Positions 35,803 through 44,710 are shown, counted from the first letter of the stretch. The stretch is DNA of 64,000 nt from Holzapfeliella saturejae (GCF_037546065.1 NZ_JAWMWG010000005.1:1-64000), one strand, 5' to 3'. Notes: generated from the letters alone by a model not told the origin. Numbers and translations: made by a program.

Positions 35803-36366
35803 ATGAGAAAAAAAGATAACAAAAAAATAGAAGCTATTAAACAAGCTGTTATTGAACTATCACGACAAGAAGGATTATCAAATCTAACAACAGCCAGAAT
35901 TGCAAAACGAGCTGGCGTTAGTCCAGCAACTATTTATCTTAATTATGAAGATAAGACAGATTTATTAAGCAAAGTGTATCAGGAGGTTAAAGTTAAACTA
36001 GAAGGAAATTTAAAGTCTGTTATTAATACTGATACTTCATTGGAAGATCAAATAGTTGCAACGCTAGGTTTTACAGTATCCCAATACAAAGCCTACCCTG
36101 ATTTAGCAACATTTATGGGATTAATGTGGCAAAATCAAGACTTTTTAGATGATGAAACTGTTAAAATTAGCAATACTTTGAATGATAGTTTAAAACAACT
36201 TTTTGAACGTATTAAAGCATCACCGAAGTATACTAATACTTCATTCGAAGTTTTAGAGTCATTCTTTACAATTCCAACTTCAATTTTGATGCGTAATCAT
36301 TTTGAATTAACGGAGGAAGAAGAACAACAAGTTATTAGTATGGTAATAAAAGCTATTCAAAAATAG
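35803..36366 (+). CDS. TetR/AcrR family transcriptional regulator
   Basis: A 187-residue protein of normal family length. Residues 8-55 are the DNA-binding domain (LTTARIAKRAGVSPATIYLNYEDKTD, quoted in part), followed by an all-helical ligand domain. It sits upstream of a dehydrogenase gene and a DUF998 membrane protein. The same TTAGTTA half-site occurs in its own promoter and in that of the dehydrogenase, so it is probably the repressor of this three-gene unit. The mRNA is probably leaderless. Confidence 0.88.
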   Translation: MRKKDNKKIEAIKQAVIELSRQEGLSNLTTARIAKRAGVSPATIYLNYEDKTDLLSKVYQEVKVKLEGNLKSVINTDTSLEDQIVATLGFTVSQYKAYPDLATFMGLMWQNQDFLDDETVKISNTLNDSLKQLFERIKASPKYTNTSFEVLESFFTIPTSILMRNHFELTEEEEQQVISMVIKAIQK

Positions 36367-36376
36367 CTTTTATATT

Positions 36377-36406
36377 TTGACTAATAAAAAACTGATTAGT
36401 TAGTTA
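36377..36406 (+). promoter_or_regulatory. Promoter/operator of the short-chain dehydrogenase gene
   Basis: TTGACT (36377-36382) and TAGTTA (36401-36406) are separated by 18 bp. ACTAAT (36380-36385) and ATTAGT (36395-36400) form a dyad, and TTAGTTA repeats the half-site seen before the TetR gene. Confidence 0.55.
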
Positions 36407-36422
36407 AAAAGGAGAAATAAAA

Positions 36423-37295
36423 ATGATAAGTAAAAAAATATTAATTACAGGCGCAACAGATGGTATTGGAAAAGTGACCGCAATGACTTTAGCTGAAAAA
36501 GGTCATCATATTATTGTTCATGGTCGTAGTCAAGCTAAAGCCCAAAAAGTTGTCGCAGAAATCAAACAACAAACTGGCAATCAAAATATTGATTATCTTT
36601 TAGCTGATTTGTTATCAATGACTTCTATAAGAGCAATGGCTGATGAATTCAAAAAGCGTTATCAATCTTTAGATGTTCTAATCAATAATGCTGGGGCTGT
36701 TTTTGATAATGATTATCGAGTATCAAAAGATGGCATTGAAGTGACTTTGGCATTGAATACGATTGCACCATTTCTATTAACGCAATTACTGCTTGAAAAC
36801 TTAGAAAGAAGCGATGATGGTCGCATTATTAATCTAACTTCTAATTCACACCGAGCAAGTGGGCACCCCGATTTAACCGACTTGAACTTTAAAAAAATTC
36901 CTTCATCACAAAGAAGATATTCACTTTCAAAATTATTTGTGATTTGGAATACAAGACACCTGGATAAATTATTACAAGAATGTCAAATCAAAACTGTGGC
37001 AGTTAATGCTGCACATCCAGGTGCTGTAGCAACGAATTTTGGACAAGATAGTGATAAAGGTTTTCTCAATAATTTGATTTATAAAGTGGCACTAAGATTT
37101 ATGTCCTCGCCAGAAAAGGGCGCGGCAACTAGCGTTCACTTAGCTGATTCAGATCGGGTAAGAGGAATTTCAGGCAAGTATTGGGGAAATGAAAAAGTAC
37201 AAAAACCAAGTGATCGCTATTATTCACCTGAGAATGAACAGGTAGTTTGGGATTACTGTATGAAAGTATGTCAACCATTTTTGACAAATAAATAA
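36423..37295 (+). CDS. Short-chain dehydrogenase/reductase (SDR)
   Basis: A 290-residue classical SDR. The cofactor motif TGATDGIG (residues 9-16) and HGRS after strand 2 suggest NADP preference. NNAG lies at about residue 91. The catalytic Ser is in NLTSNSHR, with YSLSK as the Tyr-x-x-x-Lys pair (about residue 165). The overall layout resembles retinol dehydrogenase-like SDRs. AAGGAG precedes the ATG. It is probably under control of the adjacent TetR. The substrate is unknown. Confidence 0.92.
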   Translation: MISKKILITGATDGIGKVTAMTLAEKGHHIIVHGRSQAKAQKVVAEIKQQTGNQNIDYLLADLLSMTSIRAMADEFKKRYQSLDVLINNAGAVFDNDYRVSKDGIEVTLALNTIAPFLLTQLLLENLERSDDGRIINLTSNSHRASGHPDLTDLNFKKIPSSQRRYSLSKLFVIWNTRHLDKLLQECQIKTVAVNAAHPGAVATNFGQDSDKGFLNNLIYKVALRFMSSPEKGAATSVHLADSDRVRGISGKYWGNEKVQKPSDRYYSPENEQVVWDYCMKVCQPFLTNK

Positions 37296-37317
37296 AACTA
37301 TAGGAGGACTGATAACA

Positions 37318-37944
37318 ATGTCAACTCAAACAAAACAAAGACTAGGCTCATTACTCTCAATTTTATCTGTTGCAATTATTTTATTAGCTCAGATTATTAC
37401 CGAATTTTCTTGGATAAATCCAAGGTATAATCCAATTTTAAATTGGGTAAGTGACTTAGGAGTGCCAGTTGTGACAACTTACGGGACTCATTTGATTAAT
37501 TCACCACTGTATTTCGTTATGAATACTGGATTTATTTTAGGAGGTTTAATTTATTTTGTAGGATTTTTACTAAGAAAATCAACTGTACCTCGTACTAAAA
37601 CTTATCAGGTAGCTCCTATTACTTATACAATAGGATTATTATTGATTGGGATTTTTCCAGGATATGATTGGGCATTACATATGTTTCATCCGCTAGGTGC
37701 ACTTGTATTCTTATTGAGTGGTGACTTATTGGCAATTTCATTTGGTCGGATTCAGCTTAAATCAAATCAGGCTTTAGGTAGAACGAGTATAGCTCTTGGT
37801 GTTATTTCCTTAATTGTGATTCCCGTTATGTTCACATTCAGTACTTCAGGGTTTGAAGGGTTGATCGAACGAGTAGCTATCTATCCTGTATTTATTGCAA
37901 TTGTGATTAGACATATTCATGAATTACGCGCTAAAAAATCATAA
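37318..37944 (+). CDS. DUF998 family membrane protein
   Basis: A 208-residue integral membrane protein with six hydrophobic segments. NPILNWVSDLGV, after the first helix, and GIFPGYDWALHMFHPLGALVFLLSG (quoted in part) are typical of the DUF998 family. The function is unknown. It starts 22 bp after the SDR gene with TAGGAGG, so it is in the same operon. Confidence 0.88.
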   Translation: MSTQTKQRLGSLLSILSVAIILLAQIITEFSWINPRYNPILNWVSDLGVPVVTTYGTHLINSPLYFVMNTGFILGGLIYFVGFLLRKSTVPRTKTYQVAPITYTIGLLLIGIFPGYDWALHMFHPLGALVFLLSGDLLAISFGRIQLKSNQALGRTSIALGVISLIVIPVMFTFSTSGFEGLIERVAIYPVFIAIVIRHIHELRAKKS

Positions 37945-37949
37945 GATCT

Positions 37950-37985
37950 AAAAGACAGTTTCTAAATTTAGAAACTGTCTTTTTT
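37950..37985 (+). terminator. Intrinsic terminator
   Basis: A perfect palindrome (AAAGACAGTTTCTAAA with its complement) followed by T. Confidence 0.9.
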
Positions 37986-38090
37986 GATAGTATTTTATAA
38001 AATGATTGACTAATAGGCCTGAACACTATAACCTATCATTAATCATAGTCTAATGTTTTTTTAACAAATTTAATTGGAGGATATTAAAGG

Positions 38091-39679
38091 ATGGGGATAT
38101 ATTTTCGTAATAATTTAAGGGGACATGCAACAAATATTGTCTGGCTTGTAGTTAACGCTATCTTGCAGACGGCAACGGCTTTCTTACTAACTTTTTCAAC
38201 AAACGCTGTTTTTGAACTTAACATGAATAAATTATTATTTTGGTCAGGTATTAACGCATCCGTTTGGATAGCGATGCTAATTAGCTCATATTTTCAAGAA
38301 GTGTTTCAAGCACGACTGATTCAAACGATTTGTGTTCAGATTAGAGAAAACATGTCTAACAAAATGGCGAATGAAACTTATTTAGAGTTTCATCAAAACA
38401 AAGTCAGTCAACACATCTCAAACTATACTAACGATATTACAACACTTGAAAACCAGTACTTAACTAAAGTTTACTCACTGGTTGAAAATACCGTTTTGAT
38501 TGGGTTGTCAATCATAGCCTTAGCTTATTTCCACTACTTACTATTGATTGTCACAATTGTATTGGCAGCTATTATTTTGGTTGTGCCGAATATTTTTATG
38601 AAAAAGTTACAATCACAGACTAATATGGTTTCTGAATCAAATAGTAAACTTGTTGAAGCAATTACAAATATCTTAAAAGGCTTTAATGTCTTGTATAGCT
38701 ATAATCGTAAATCAGTTTTACCCGATTTGATCAAAAAAGAATCTGAAGAATATGCAGATTCAAAGATTAACTATACTAAAATATCTGCTAAAGTTAATAA
38801 TTCGATTGGAGCCGTTAGTGTTTTTTGTCAGATTATTTTAGATATTGTCGCCAGTATTTTAGCAATATCAAGATTGGTAACACCCGGAGTTATTGCATCG
38901 ATTGGCAATATTGCTTCTAGTTTATTTAATGCATTAAGCCAAATTGGCAATGACTATTCTCAAATTAAGTCTACTCAAGTTCTATTTAAAAAGTTACATA
39001 TCAAGCAATCTTTCAAGAATATTGATGATGCTAATTTGAAGGCACTGCCGGGTGATTTTGAAAAGCAATTAGTTATTAAAAATTTGACATATAGTGTTGA
39101 TGGACAAACAATTTTCAAAGCATTCAATTTAGTAATCAATAAAGACGAAAAAGTATTAATCAAAGGAGCAAGTGGTGTCGGGAAGAGTACCCTGCTTAAG
39201 ATTATTGGCGGACAATTGACTGATTATGAAGGTGATATTTTAATTGATGGTCAAGATATTAGAATAATTCCTTATTTACAGCTCAATGAAATAATCACTT
39301 ATATTGATCAGCAGCCCTATCTTTTTTCAGGGTCAATTCAAGATAATGTGACATTATTTAATTCAACGGTGACTCATGAACAAATTAAATCCGCACTTAA
39401 ACTATCTAATGTAGACTTCATTACTCAAGTCCATGATGATGTGTTAGACAATGGTCATAATCTATCTGTCGGGCAACAGCAGCGGATTGCGATAGCGAGG
39501 TATTATTAAAAGATACCCCTATTGCACTTTTAGATGAGGGAACATCGGCGTTGGATCATCAAAACTCAGTGGAAGTTGAATATAATTTATTGAAGGATAA
39601 AAATCGTACCTTGCTAGAAGTTGCCCATCACTTTAATGAAGAAAACAGTCACTTATTTACAAAAGTCGTTACACTTTAA
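38091..39679 (+). pseudogene. ABC exporter (fused permease and ATPase) with a frameshift
   Basis: The intact frame runs to 39509 (472 residues). It has a six-helix membrane domain (about 1-290), then Walker A GASGVGKSTLL (about 360) and the signature LSVGQQQR, and stops right after IAIAR. Reading on in the next frame gives LLKDTPIALLDEGTSALD (Walker B and D-loop) and LEVAHHF (H-loop) to a stop at 39679. One missing base at AGG|TATTATTA (about 39498-39502) explains this. The restored protein would be about 529 residues, normal for a half-exporter. As read, the gene lacks the Walker B carboxylate and should be inactive. A second, intact exporter is at 57831-59468. Confidence 0.85.
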
Positions 39680-39705
39680 AAAGAACACTATAGGAGGAAA
39701 ACAAA

Positions 39706-39852
39706 ATGAAAAAACAACTACTTGATTCATTCGAAAGATTTTTGAAATGGCAGGCAAAAAAAGGAAATGTGACCGTTCAAGGTAGTAAAATCTCATCAGA
39801 AGAAGCAGTGGATAAGGCTATGACTGAACTAAGAAAAGAATTTAAAGCTTAA
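39706..39852 (+). CDS. Small 48-residue protein downstream of the ABC exporter
   Basis: TAGGAGG lies 8 bp before the ATG. The product begins MKKQLLDSFERFLKWQAKK and ends MTELRKEFKA. It is charged and probably mostly helical, with no signal peptide and no double-glycine leader. The gene starts 27 bp after the exporter and 21 bp before the next membrane protein gene, so all three are in one operon. I do not recognise the family; a modulator of the exporter is possible but unsupported. Confidence 0.7.
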   Translation: MKKQLLDSFERFLKWQAKKGNVTVQGSKISSEEAVDKAMTELRKEFKA

Positions 39853-39872
39853 CAATTAAAAGGAGATTTAGT

Positions 39873-40178
39873 TTGAAATTAATTGCTCGAAATTTAAATT
39901 ATATTATTGTACCGATGTTTATCGTCTTTCCTGCTTATCTAGTATGGAACGCTCCCTTTTTTGCACTATGTGGAGTCTGCTATTTTATCTTACTTGCTTT
40001 ATTTGTACCGGGTATGAGTGAAGATAACTTGAATCTTCAAACTAAAAAGTTTGATCCTACTTACAAGGTTAGCCGTAAACAGGTGTCATCTAATCACTTT
40101 ATGCGATTAATGATGTTAGTCATAGCATTTGTGCTATGTATGGGAATAACCTATCTTGAAATTAATTACTTTATATAA
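39873..40178 (+). CDS. Small membrane protein in the ABC exporter operon (TTG start)
   Basis: A 101-residue protein started by TTG 39873 behind AAAGGAG. Two adjoining hydrophobic segments in residues 8-45 and a third at about 78-97 indicate three membrane passes. The loop contains GMSEDNLNLQTKKFDP. I see no family. Its position after the exporter and the 48-residue gene suggests a related function. Confidence 0.7.
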   Translation: MKLIARNLNYIIVPMFIVFPAYLVWNAPFFALCGVCYFILLALFVPGMSEDNLNLQTKKFDPTYKVSRKQVSSNHFMRLMMLVIAFVLCMGITYLEINYFI

Positions 40179-40210
40179 AAAATCCCCCTGATATATCAGG
40201 GGGATTTTTT
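40177..40210. terminator. Bidirectional intrinsic terminator
   Basis: A perfect 34-bp palindrome centred on ATAT, with stem AATCCCCCTGAT and A and T runs on both sides, between convergent genes. Confidence 0.92.
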
Positions 40211-40766
40211 AAAATGTTAAGAATTCTGTTTTAAGACGGACATATAGACTTTCTTTAAGTTCAGCTTTAATCATAAAGCGACGATTATCATCCAGACTTT
40301 TAAAAGTTAAGATGCCATCATTAGGAATTTCATAAGGGGTACTTGTTCCAAAATTATCATTTGAACCATTGGTATGGTAGCCGTATTTAGGTCTAAATTC
40401 AACGTTAGTGAGTTGAATTTGAGGCGAATTATCATAATTAAAATGTAAAATGCCTTCTTGTTCTTTGACTAATAAACAATGGTTATCAAATGAGCTAAAA
40501 TATTCAGGATAGCCAATTTTTCGTCTGTTGATTTGGTCGACTTTAAAACTAATATCTGTTTCATAAGGTCGAGATTCTTGTTCCTTCAAGCTGGCTTTTT
40601 GGTGATAAGCAGTTGAAGCACCCTTATAAAATACTTTATAAATAATAGAGCCAATAAAAATTATAAATATTATAAAAATAAAGAGCGGAACAACTGATGA
40701 TATAAATGAAAAGCCATCATTAGGTTGTGCCTGAAACTGCGTTTCATAGCCAAAACCTGGATTCAT
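40209..40766 (-). CDS. Membrane-anchored protein of unknown function, paralogue 1
   Basis: A 185-residue protein with one strong membrane helix at about residues 23-45 and a soluble beta-rich domain. The region KIGYPEYFSSFDNHCLLVKEQEGILHFNY (quoted in part), the stretch DGILTFKSLDD and the end TEFLTF are shared with the gene 19 bp upstream, so the two are tandem duplicates. I do not recognise the family. The short-strand pattern around GILTF resembles small PH-like domains, which is only a guess. Confidence 0.65.
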   Translation of the reverse strand: MNPGFGYETQFQAQPNDGFSFISSVVPLFIFIIFIIFIGSIIYKVFYKGASTAYHQKASLKEQESRPYETDISFKVDQINRRKIGYPEYFSSFDNHCLLVKEQEGILHFNYDNSPQIQLTNVEFRPKYGYHTNGSNDNFGTSTPYEIPNDGILTFKSLDDNRRFMIKAELKESLYVRLKTEFLTF

Positions 40767-40785
40767 AATTAAGACTCCTGACTAG

Positions 40786-41295
40786 TTAGTTATTGTTAAC
40801 GGTTAAAAATTCGGACTTCAGTTTGATATAATCATCTCGGTCTAAGCGAACACCTACAACAAAGTTGAAATCGGTACTTAAATCTTTAAAAGTTAAGATG
40901 CCGTCTCCTTTTACTTCACTACGTGTAACACCTCCAAAACTGTTACCAGTCGTATTGGTGTTTTGATAAGTATACTTAGGTAAGTATTCAACATTTAAAA
41001 GTTTAAGTTTAGGTGAATTTGGATAGTTGAAGTGTAAAATGTTTTCTTGTTCTTTAACCAATAAACAGTAGCTGAAAAATGTTTTGAAATCAGCTGGATA
41101 ACCAATTTTAATTCGATTTTCTTTTTTGATTTTTAATGGGATATCATCTTGATAGGGACGCTTACTTTTTTCCGCAAGCCGTGCTTTTTTATGAAATCGT
41201 TTAAAAAGCAAGCGAGCAATCAAATATGGCGTCATTGTTACGATTAAGATAACCGCTATGGGTACAAAAACAATAATGAAAGCTAATTCTGACAT
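40786..41295 (-). CDS. Membrane-anchored protein of unknown function, paralogue 2
   Basis: A 169-residue protein with a membrane helix at residues about 4-30, followed by a Lys-rich segment. The soluble domain is paralogous to the downstream gene (KIGYPADFKTFFSYCLLVKEQENILHFNY, quoted in part, and KSEFLTV at the end). Its own ribosome binding site is weak (GGGG). Its start codon lies inside a 16-codon upstream frame that has a strong one, which suggests translational coupling. Confidence 0.65.
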   Translation of the reverse strand: MSELAFIIVFVPIAVILIVTMTPYLIARLLFKRFHKKARLAEKSKRPYQDDIPLKIKKENRIKIGYPADFKTFFSYCLLVKEQENILHFNYPNSPKLKLLNVEYLPKYTYQNTNTTGNSFGGVTRSEVKGDGILTFKDLSTDFNFVVGVRLDRDDYIKLKSEFLTVNNN

Positions 41296-41333
41296 TTATT
41301 CTGTACCCCATTTATTATTGTAATAGTAGACAT
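41283..41333 (-). CDS. 16-residue upstream leader peptide overlapping the next start codon
   Basis: On the minus strand AAAGGAGGAG lies 6-8 bp before an ATG at 41333. The peptide is MSTITIINGVQNKCQN, and its stop lies 10 bp past the ATG of the downstream gene, in another frame. The ribosome binding site is partly inside a small hairpin (TACTCCTC / GAGGAGTA, 41338-41360). The arrangement is typical of translational coupling. The peptide itself need not have a function. Confidence 0.5.
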   Translation of the reverse strand: MSTITIINGVQNKCQN

Positions 41334-41474
41334 CACTTACTCCTCCTTTACAGAGGAGTATACCAAATGAGACGCACATGCTCAAAGTTTAAAATAATAT
41401 AGCTTATATTGTTTTAACGGATTGAAGTAGCATTTTTGGCTAAACTCCTTTAGAATAAGCATTGGGGTGGAGAC

Positions 41475-42014
41475 ATGAAAAAAATCAAAGAATTGTCTGA
41501 AGAACTCGGTGTTTCAAGACAAACAATTAATCGTTATATTAATAAAACCGCAGGATTCAAGGAAAAGTATGTTGTCATTAAAGGACGTACTAATTTTGTA
41601 AATGAAGATGGTCAAAAACTCATTAAGTCTCATTTTGAGAGTAATGAAGAAAAAAAAGAAACACAATCGTCAACTGATAATAACGATGAATTAGTCGATG
41701 TTTTGAAAAAAGAATTGCATAGTAAAAATCAACAATTAGAAACAATGCAAATTTTACTAGATCAACAACAGCGACTTACATCACAGCTAACTCATAATAT
41801 GAATAAGTTGAAAGAAGAGTTGGACTATGAGCGAGCAAACAGAATTGAACTAGCGGCAGAAGATACACAAGAAACAGATATTGATGAAACAGATACTAAA
41901 GAATCTTTTAAAAATACAACAGATGCCCAACGTGCTGAGGATAGTCAAGCACCACGTTATTATTTTGGTTTTAGACCAATGAATCAGAAAAAATGGTGGC
42001 AATTTTGGAAATAA
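41475..42014 (+). CDS. DUF536-type plasmid protein
   Basis: A 179-residue protein. Residues 1-25 are a helix-turn-helix (IKELSEELGVSRQTINRYIN), residues about 70-118 a coiled coil rich in Gln, Leu and Glu, and the end is Trp-rich (KKWWQFWK). This layout matches the DUF536 proteins commonly found downstream of rep genes on lactobacillus plasmids, where a role in copy control or maintenance has been suggested. Here it is 14 kb from rep. GGGTGGAG precedes the ATG. Confidence 0.8.
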   Translation: MKKIKELSEELGVSRQTINRYINKTAGFKEKYVVIKGRTNFVNEDGQKLIKSHFESNEEKKETQSSTDNNDELVDVLKKELHSKNQQLETMQILLDQQQRLTSQLTHNMNKLKEELDYERANRIELAAEDTQETDIDETDTKESFKNTTDAQRAEDSQAPRYYFGFRPMNQKKWWQFWK

Positions 42015-42064
42015 AAAAGACAAGAATTTCTCTCAATAGTTGAGAAATACCTTGTCTTTTTTGT
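42013..42064 (+). terminator. Intrinsic terminator
   Basis: A long stem (AAAAAGACAAG with CTTGTCTTTTTT) with an inner TTTCTC/GAGAAA stem, between convergent genes. Confidence 0.85.
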
Positions 42065-42072
42065 TTATCTAG

Positions 42073-42372
42073 TTAACGACGAGCTAATATTTCTTGCGTA
42101 ACTTGTTGTTCAATTTCTCTTTTATTGTCATTTACAATCCCTGGAATTAAGAAGAGATCAATAAACGCCCAAATAGCTGAAACAACGCCAAATGTAACAA
42201 TACATAAACCGGTCATCATAATCGCTGTTCCCGTCTTTCCTAGATAGTATCGATGACCGCCAATAACACCAGTTAACCAACATAAAATGTAAGCGACAAT
42301 GATATTTTTACTGCGTTTTTCCACTTCAGAATTCACAAGTAGTTGTTCTTCAATTGATAAGTGATTTCTCAT
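42073..42372 (-). CDS. TM2 domain membrane protein
   Basis: A 99-residue protein with a TM2 domain: two helices around the conserved turn LTGVIGGHRYYLGKTGTAIMM and AIWAFIDLFLIPGIV at the end of helix 2. The N-terminal 25 residues are charged. Bacterial TM2 proteins are of unknown function. The gene is monocistronic. Confidence 0.9.
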   Translation of the reverse strand: MRNHLSIEEQLLVNSEVEKRSKNIIVAYILCWLTGVIGGHRYYLGKTGTAIMMTGLCIVTFGVVSAIWAFIDLFLIPGIVNDNKREIEQQVTQEILARR

Positions 42373-42541
42373 TAGATTATCTTCCCTTTGTTAAATAAAT
42401 TAATGTATTCGATATTAAATTACATGAGAATCTAGATATTAGCAATTTTTGAATATCTTCACGAGTCTATCTTGTTATTTTTAAAAAATATTTAACTAAA
42501 TAAAGAATTTTTTTTGATATACTCTGATTAAGGAGAAAAAT

Positions 42542-42859
42542 ATGAATAAAAAATTTTATTTTAAATCGTATAAAACAAAAGTCACCATTAATGGGGAAGC
42601 GATAACTATTAGCAGAAAGGGATTTTTTAATCTGGTTCTTTTACGTTTGCGAACCCAAGTACTTAATTTAGATAATATTGAACAGCTTGAATTTCAAGAA
42701 GCCACTCGTTTAAAAAGAGGTTACTTGAAAATTTCTATCAATAAGAAAAAAGCAAGAAATTGTAAAATCATTTTCAACATATTTGAAAATCAACTAGCAA
42801 GTGAAATGAAAGATTATATCGAATTATTTACTAAGAAATCAGTCGAAGAGGATACCTAA
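42542..42859 (+). CDS. Small basic protein of unknown function
   Basis: A 105-residue protein, rich in Lys and Phe, with no signal or membrane helix. The alternating strand pattern (TKVTINGEAITISRKGFFN ... QVLNLDNIEQLEFQEAT) and a terminal helix suggest a small PH-like beta-barrel, which is inference. AAGGAG precedes the ATG. Confidence 0.6.
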   Translation: MNKKFYFKSYKTKVTINGEAITISRKGFFNLVLLRLRTQVLNLDNIEQLEFQEATRLKRGYLKISINKKKARNCKIIFNIFENQLASEMKDYIELFTKKSVEEDT

Positions 42860-43007
42860 GTTAGGTATTCTTTTTATTAACTTAAAAATGGTAGCAATAA
42901 AACGTTGTAATCAATAACGATTTATTATAATATATTGATAATTTATAATGTAAAAATAATTTAATTTTAATAAAATAACAAAGAAGGGAGGAAAGGAGTG
43001 ATGGTAT

Positions 43008-44514
43008 ATGGGAACTATAAAAATACAAAACCTATCGTTTAAATATGATGCGATGTCTCATTATATCTTTGAAAAAGTTAATTTGAATATTGATGAGTTC
43101 TGGAAATTGGGTTTCATTGGCCGAAATGGTAGAGGAAAGACGACTTTTCTTAAGTTATTACAAAATGCTTATGATTATGAGGGAACTATTGAATCAAATC
43201 TATATTTTGATTATTTTCCAAAGCGTATTCAAGATAAAAAGCAACTTGTTAAAGACCTGGTACTAACGTATTCTACTTTGGATGATGCTAGTTTTTGGAA
43301 ATTTGAAATTGAGATGCCACAACTAAACCTGAGTGATGAAATTTTGAATCGAAAATTCAGTACGCTAAGTCCAGGTGAACAGACTAAAGTATTACTCGCT
43401 TTAATGTTTGTTGAGGAAGGAACGTTTAAGTTAATAGATGAGCCAACTAATCATTTAGATATTATAGGAAGAGATATTGTAGCCAACTATCTCGAAAAAA
43501 AGTCAGGTTTCATTATAGTTAGTCATGATAAAACCATAATTAATCAAACAGTTAATCATATTCTTTCAATCGATCGGTCAAAAATCCAATTATTAAAAGG
43601 TGACTATGATACTTGGGAAAATAAGTTTAAACAAGATAACTTATTCGAAGAAAGAAAAAATTTTAAGCTAAATAAGCAAATTAAAAGTTTGCATCAAACA
43701 GCTGAAAGATTAAATGGATGGTCGAATAGAGCTGAAAATGAAAAATCTGCTGAGTTTTATAAAGGACAGCATCATGTAGATATTGATAAAGGATTTTTAG
43801 GACATAAAGCTGCTAAATTGATGAAACGTAGTAAAAATGCACTCAAACGAGTTGAATCAAGTATTGAAGAAAAACAAGGTTTACTTCGAAATATTGATAA
43901 AAATCCAAAATTAACGTTGAATTATGAACCATTTTATCACGATAATATTTTGACAGTGAATCAGTTAGTTTTGGAAAGGTGTAATAGGGCATTAATACAG
44001 AATCCCATTTCATTTAATATTAAACAAGGACAGCAGTTAGTCATTTCAGGTTCAAACGGCACGGGTAAATCAAGCCTTTTACAAGCTATTAGGGGGGCAG
44101 TTATCAATAGTTAAATCTGGCAAAATAGCAAAAAGCCGAGGACTCAAAGTATCCTACTTGGAGCAGAGTTTTGCCGAAGTAAGAGGGTCAATGCTAGAAT
44201 ATACTCAAAGTTATCAAATTGACTTACCTGAAATGTTAAATATGCTGAAAAAACTAGGGTTTGAACGATTTGAGTTTGGGAAAGATTTAGCCGATTTAAG
44301 TATGGGTCAAAAACGGAAGATAACATTAGCTAGATCTTTGTGTGAACGAGCTAACTTATATATTTGGGATGAGCCATTAAATTATTTGGATGTTATGACA
44401 CGACAGCAAATACAGGAACTAATTTTGACGGTTAAACCGACAATGATTATTGTTGATCATGATCGTGATTTCATTCAAAGTATTAAAGCCAGTCAATATA
44501 TTAAGTTAGTTTAG
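43008..44514 (+). pseudogene. ABC-F ribosomal protection protein (Lsa-like) with a frameshift
   Basis: The first frame (43008-44114, 368 residues) has ATPase domain 1: Walker A GRNGRGKTTFLKLL, signature TLSPGEQTK and Walker B FKLIDEPTNHLD. It continues through the linker and Walker A of domain 2 (GSNGTGKSSLL), then stops. The second frame resumes the same protein (QLSIVKSGKIAKSRGLK, then DLSMGQKRK signature and YIWDEPLNYLD) to 44514. A run of six G (44092-44097) where five are needed explains the shift. Restored length is about 501 residues, normal for Lsa/Vga-type ABC-F proteins that protect the ribosome from lincosamides, streptogramin A and pleuromutilins. AAAGGAG lies 9 bp before ATG 43008. 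Confidence 0.85.
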
Positions 44515-44533
44515 ATAAAGGGAGGAATTAATT

Positions 44534-44710
44534 ATGAATAAAAAACAAAAAACATTTTTGGGACAAATGTCATGCGTATTGTCATTATTAGCAGCATTTA
44601 TATTTGCTTTTATGAGTACAGGGGTGTATCAAGTATTCTTTATTTTATTTATTGTATGTGCATTCTTTCAATTGGGTTTATTTCTAATTAAAGAAAATAA
44701 AGAAGAATAA
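44534..44710 (+). CDS. 58-residue membrane peptide, tandem copy 1
   Basis: GGGAGGAATT precedes the ATG, 19 bp after the ABC-F gene. The product starts MNKKQKTFLGQMSCVLS, has two hydrophobic segments and ends FQLGLFLIKENKEE. The next gene has the same beginning and end, so this is a duplicated family. No function is recognised; the position suggests co-transcription with the ABC-F gene. Confidence 0.7.
   Translation: MNKKQKTFLGQMSCVLSLLAAFIFAFMSTGVYQVFFILFIVCAFFQLGLFLIKENKEE

Noticed and set aside
39706..39852. Bacteriocin encoded next to the ABC exporter
   Set aside because: The 48-residue product has no double-glycine leader, is strongly charged and has no cysteine pattern. The exporter also lacks a C39 peptidase domain.
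43001..43042. 13-codon frame starting at ATG 43001 as a leader peptide for the ABC-F gene
   Set aside because: Its ATG is only about two bases from the ribosome binding site, which is correctly spaced for ATG 43008. The peptide has no attenuation hairpin.
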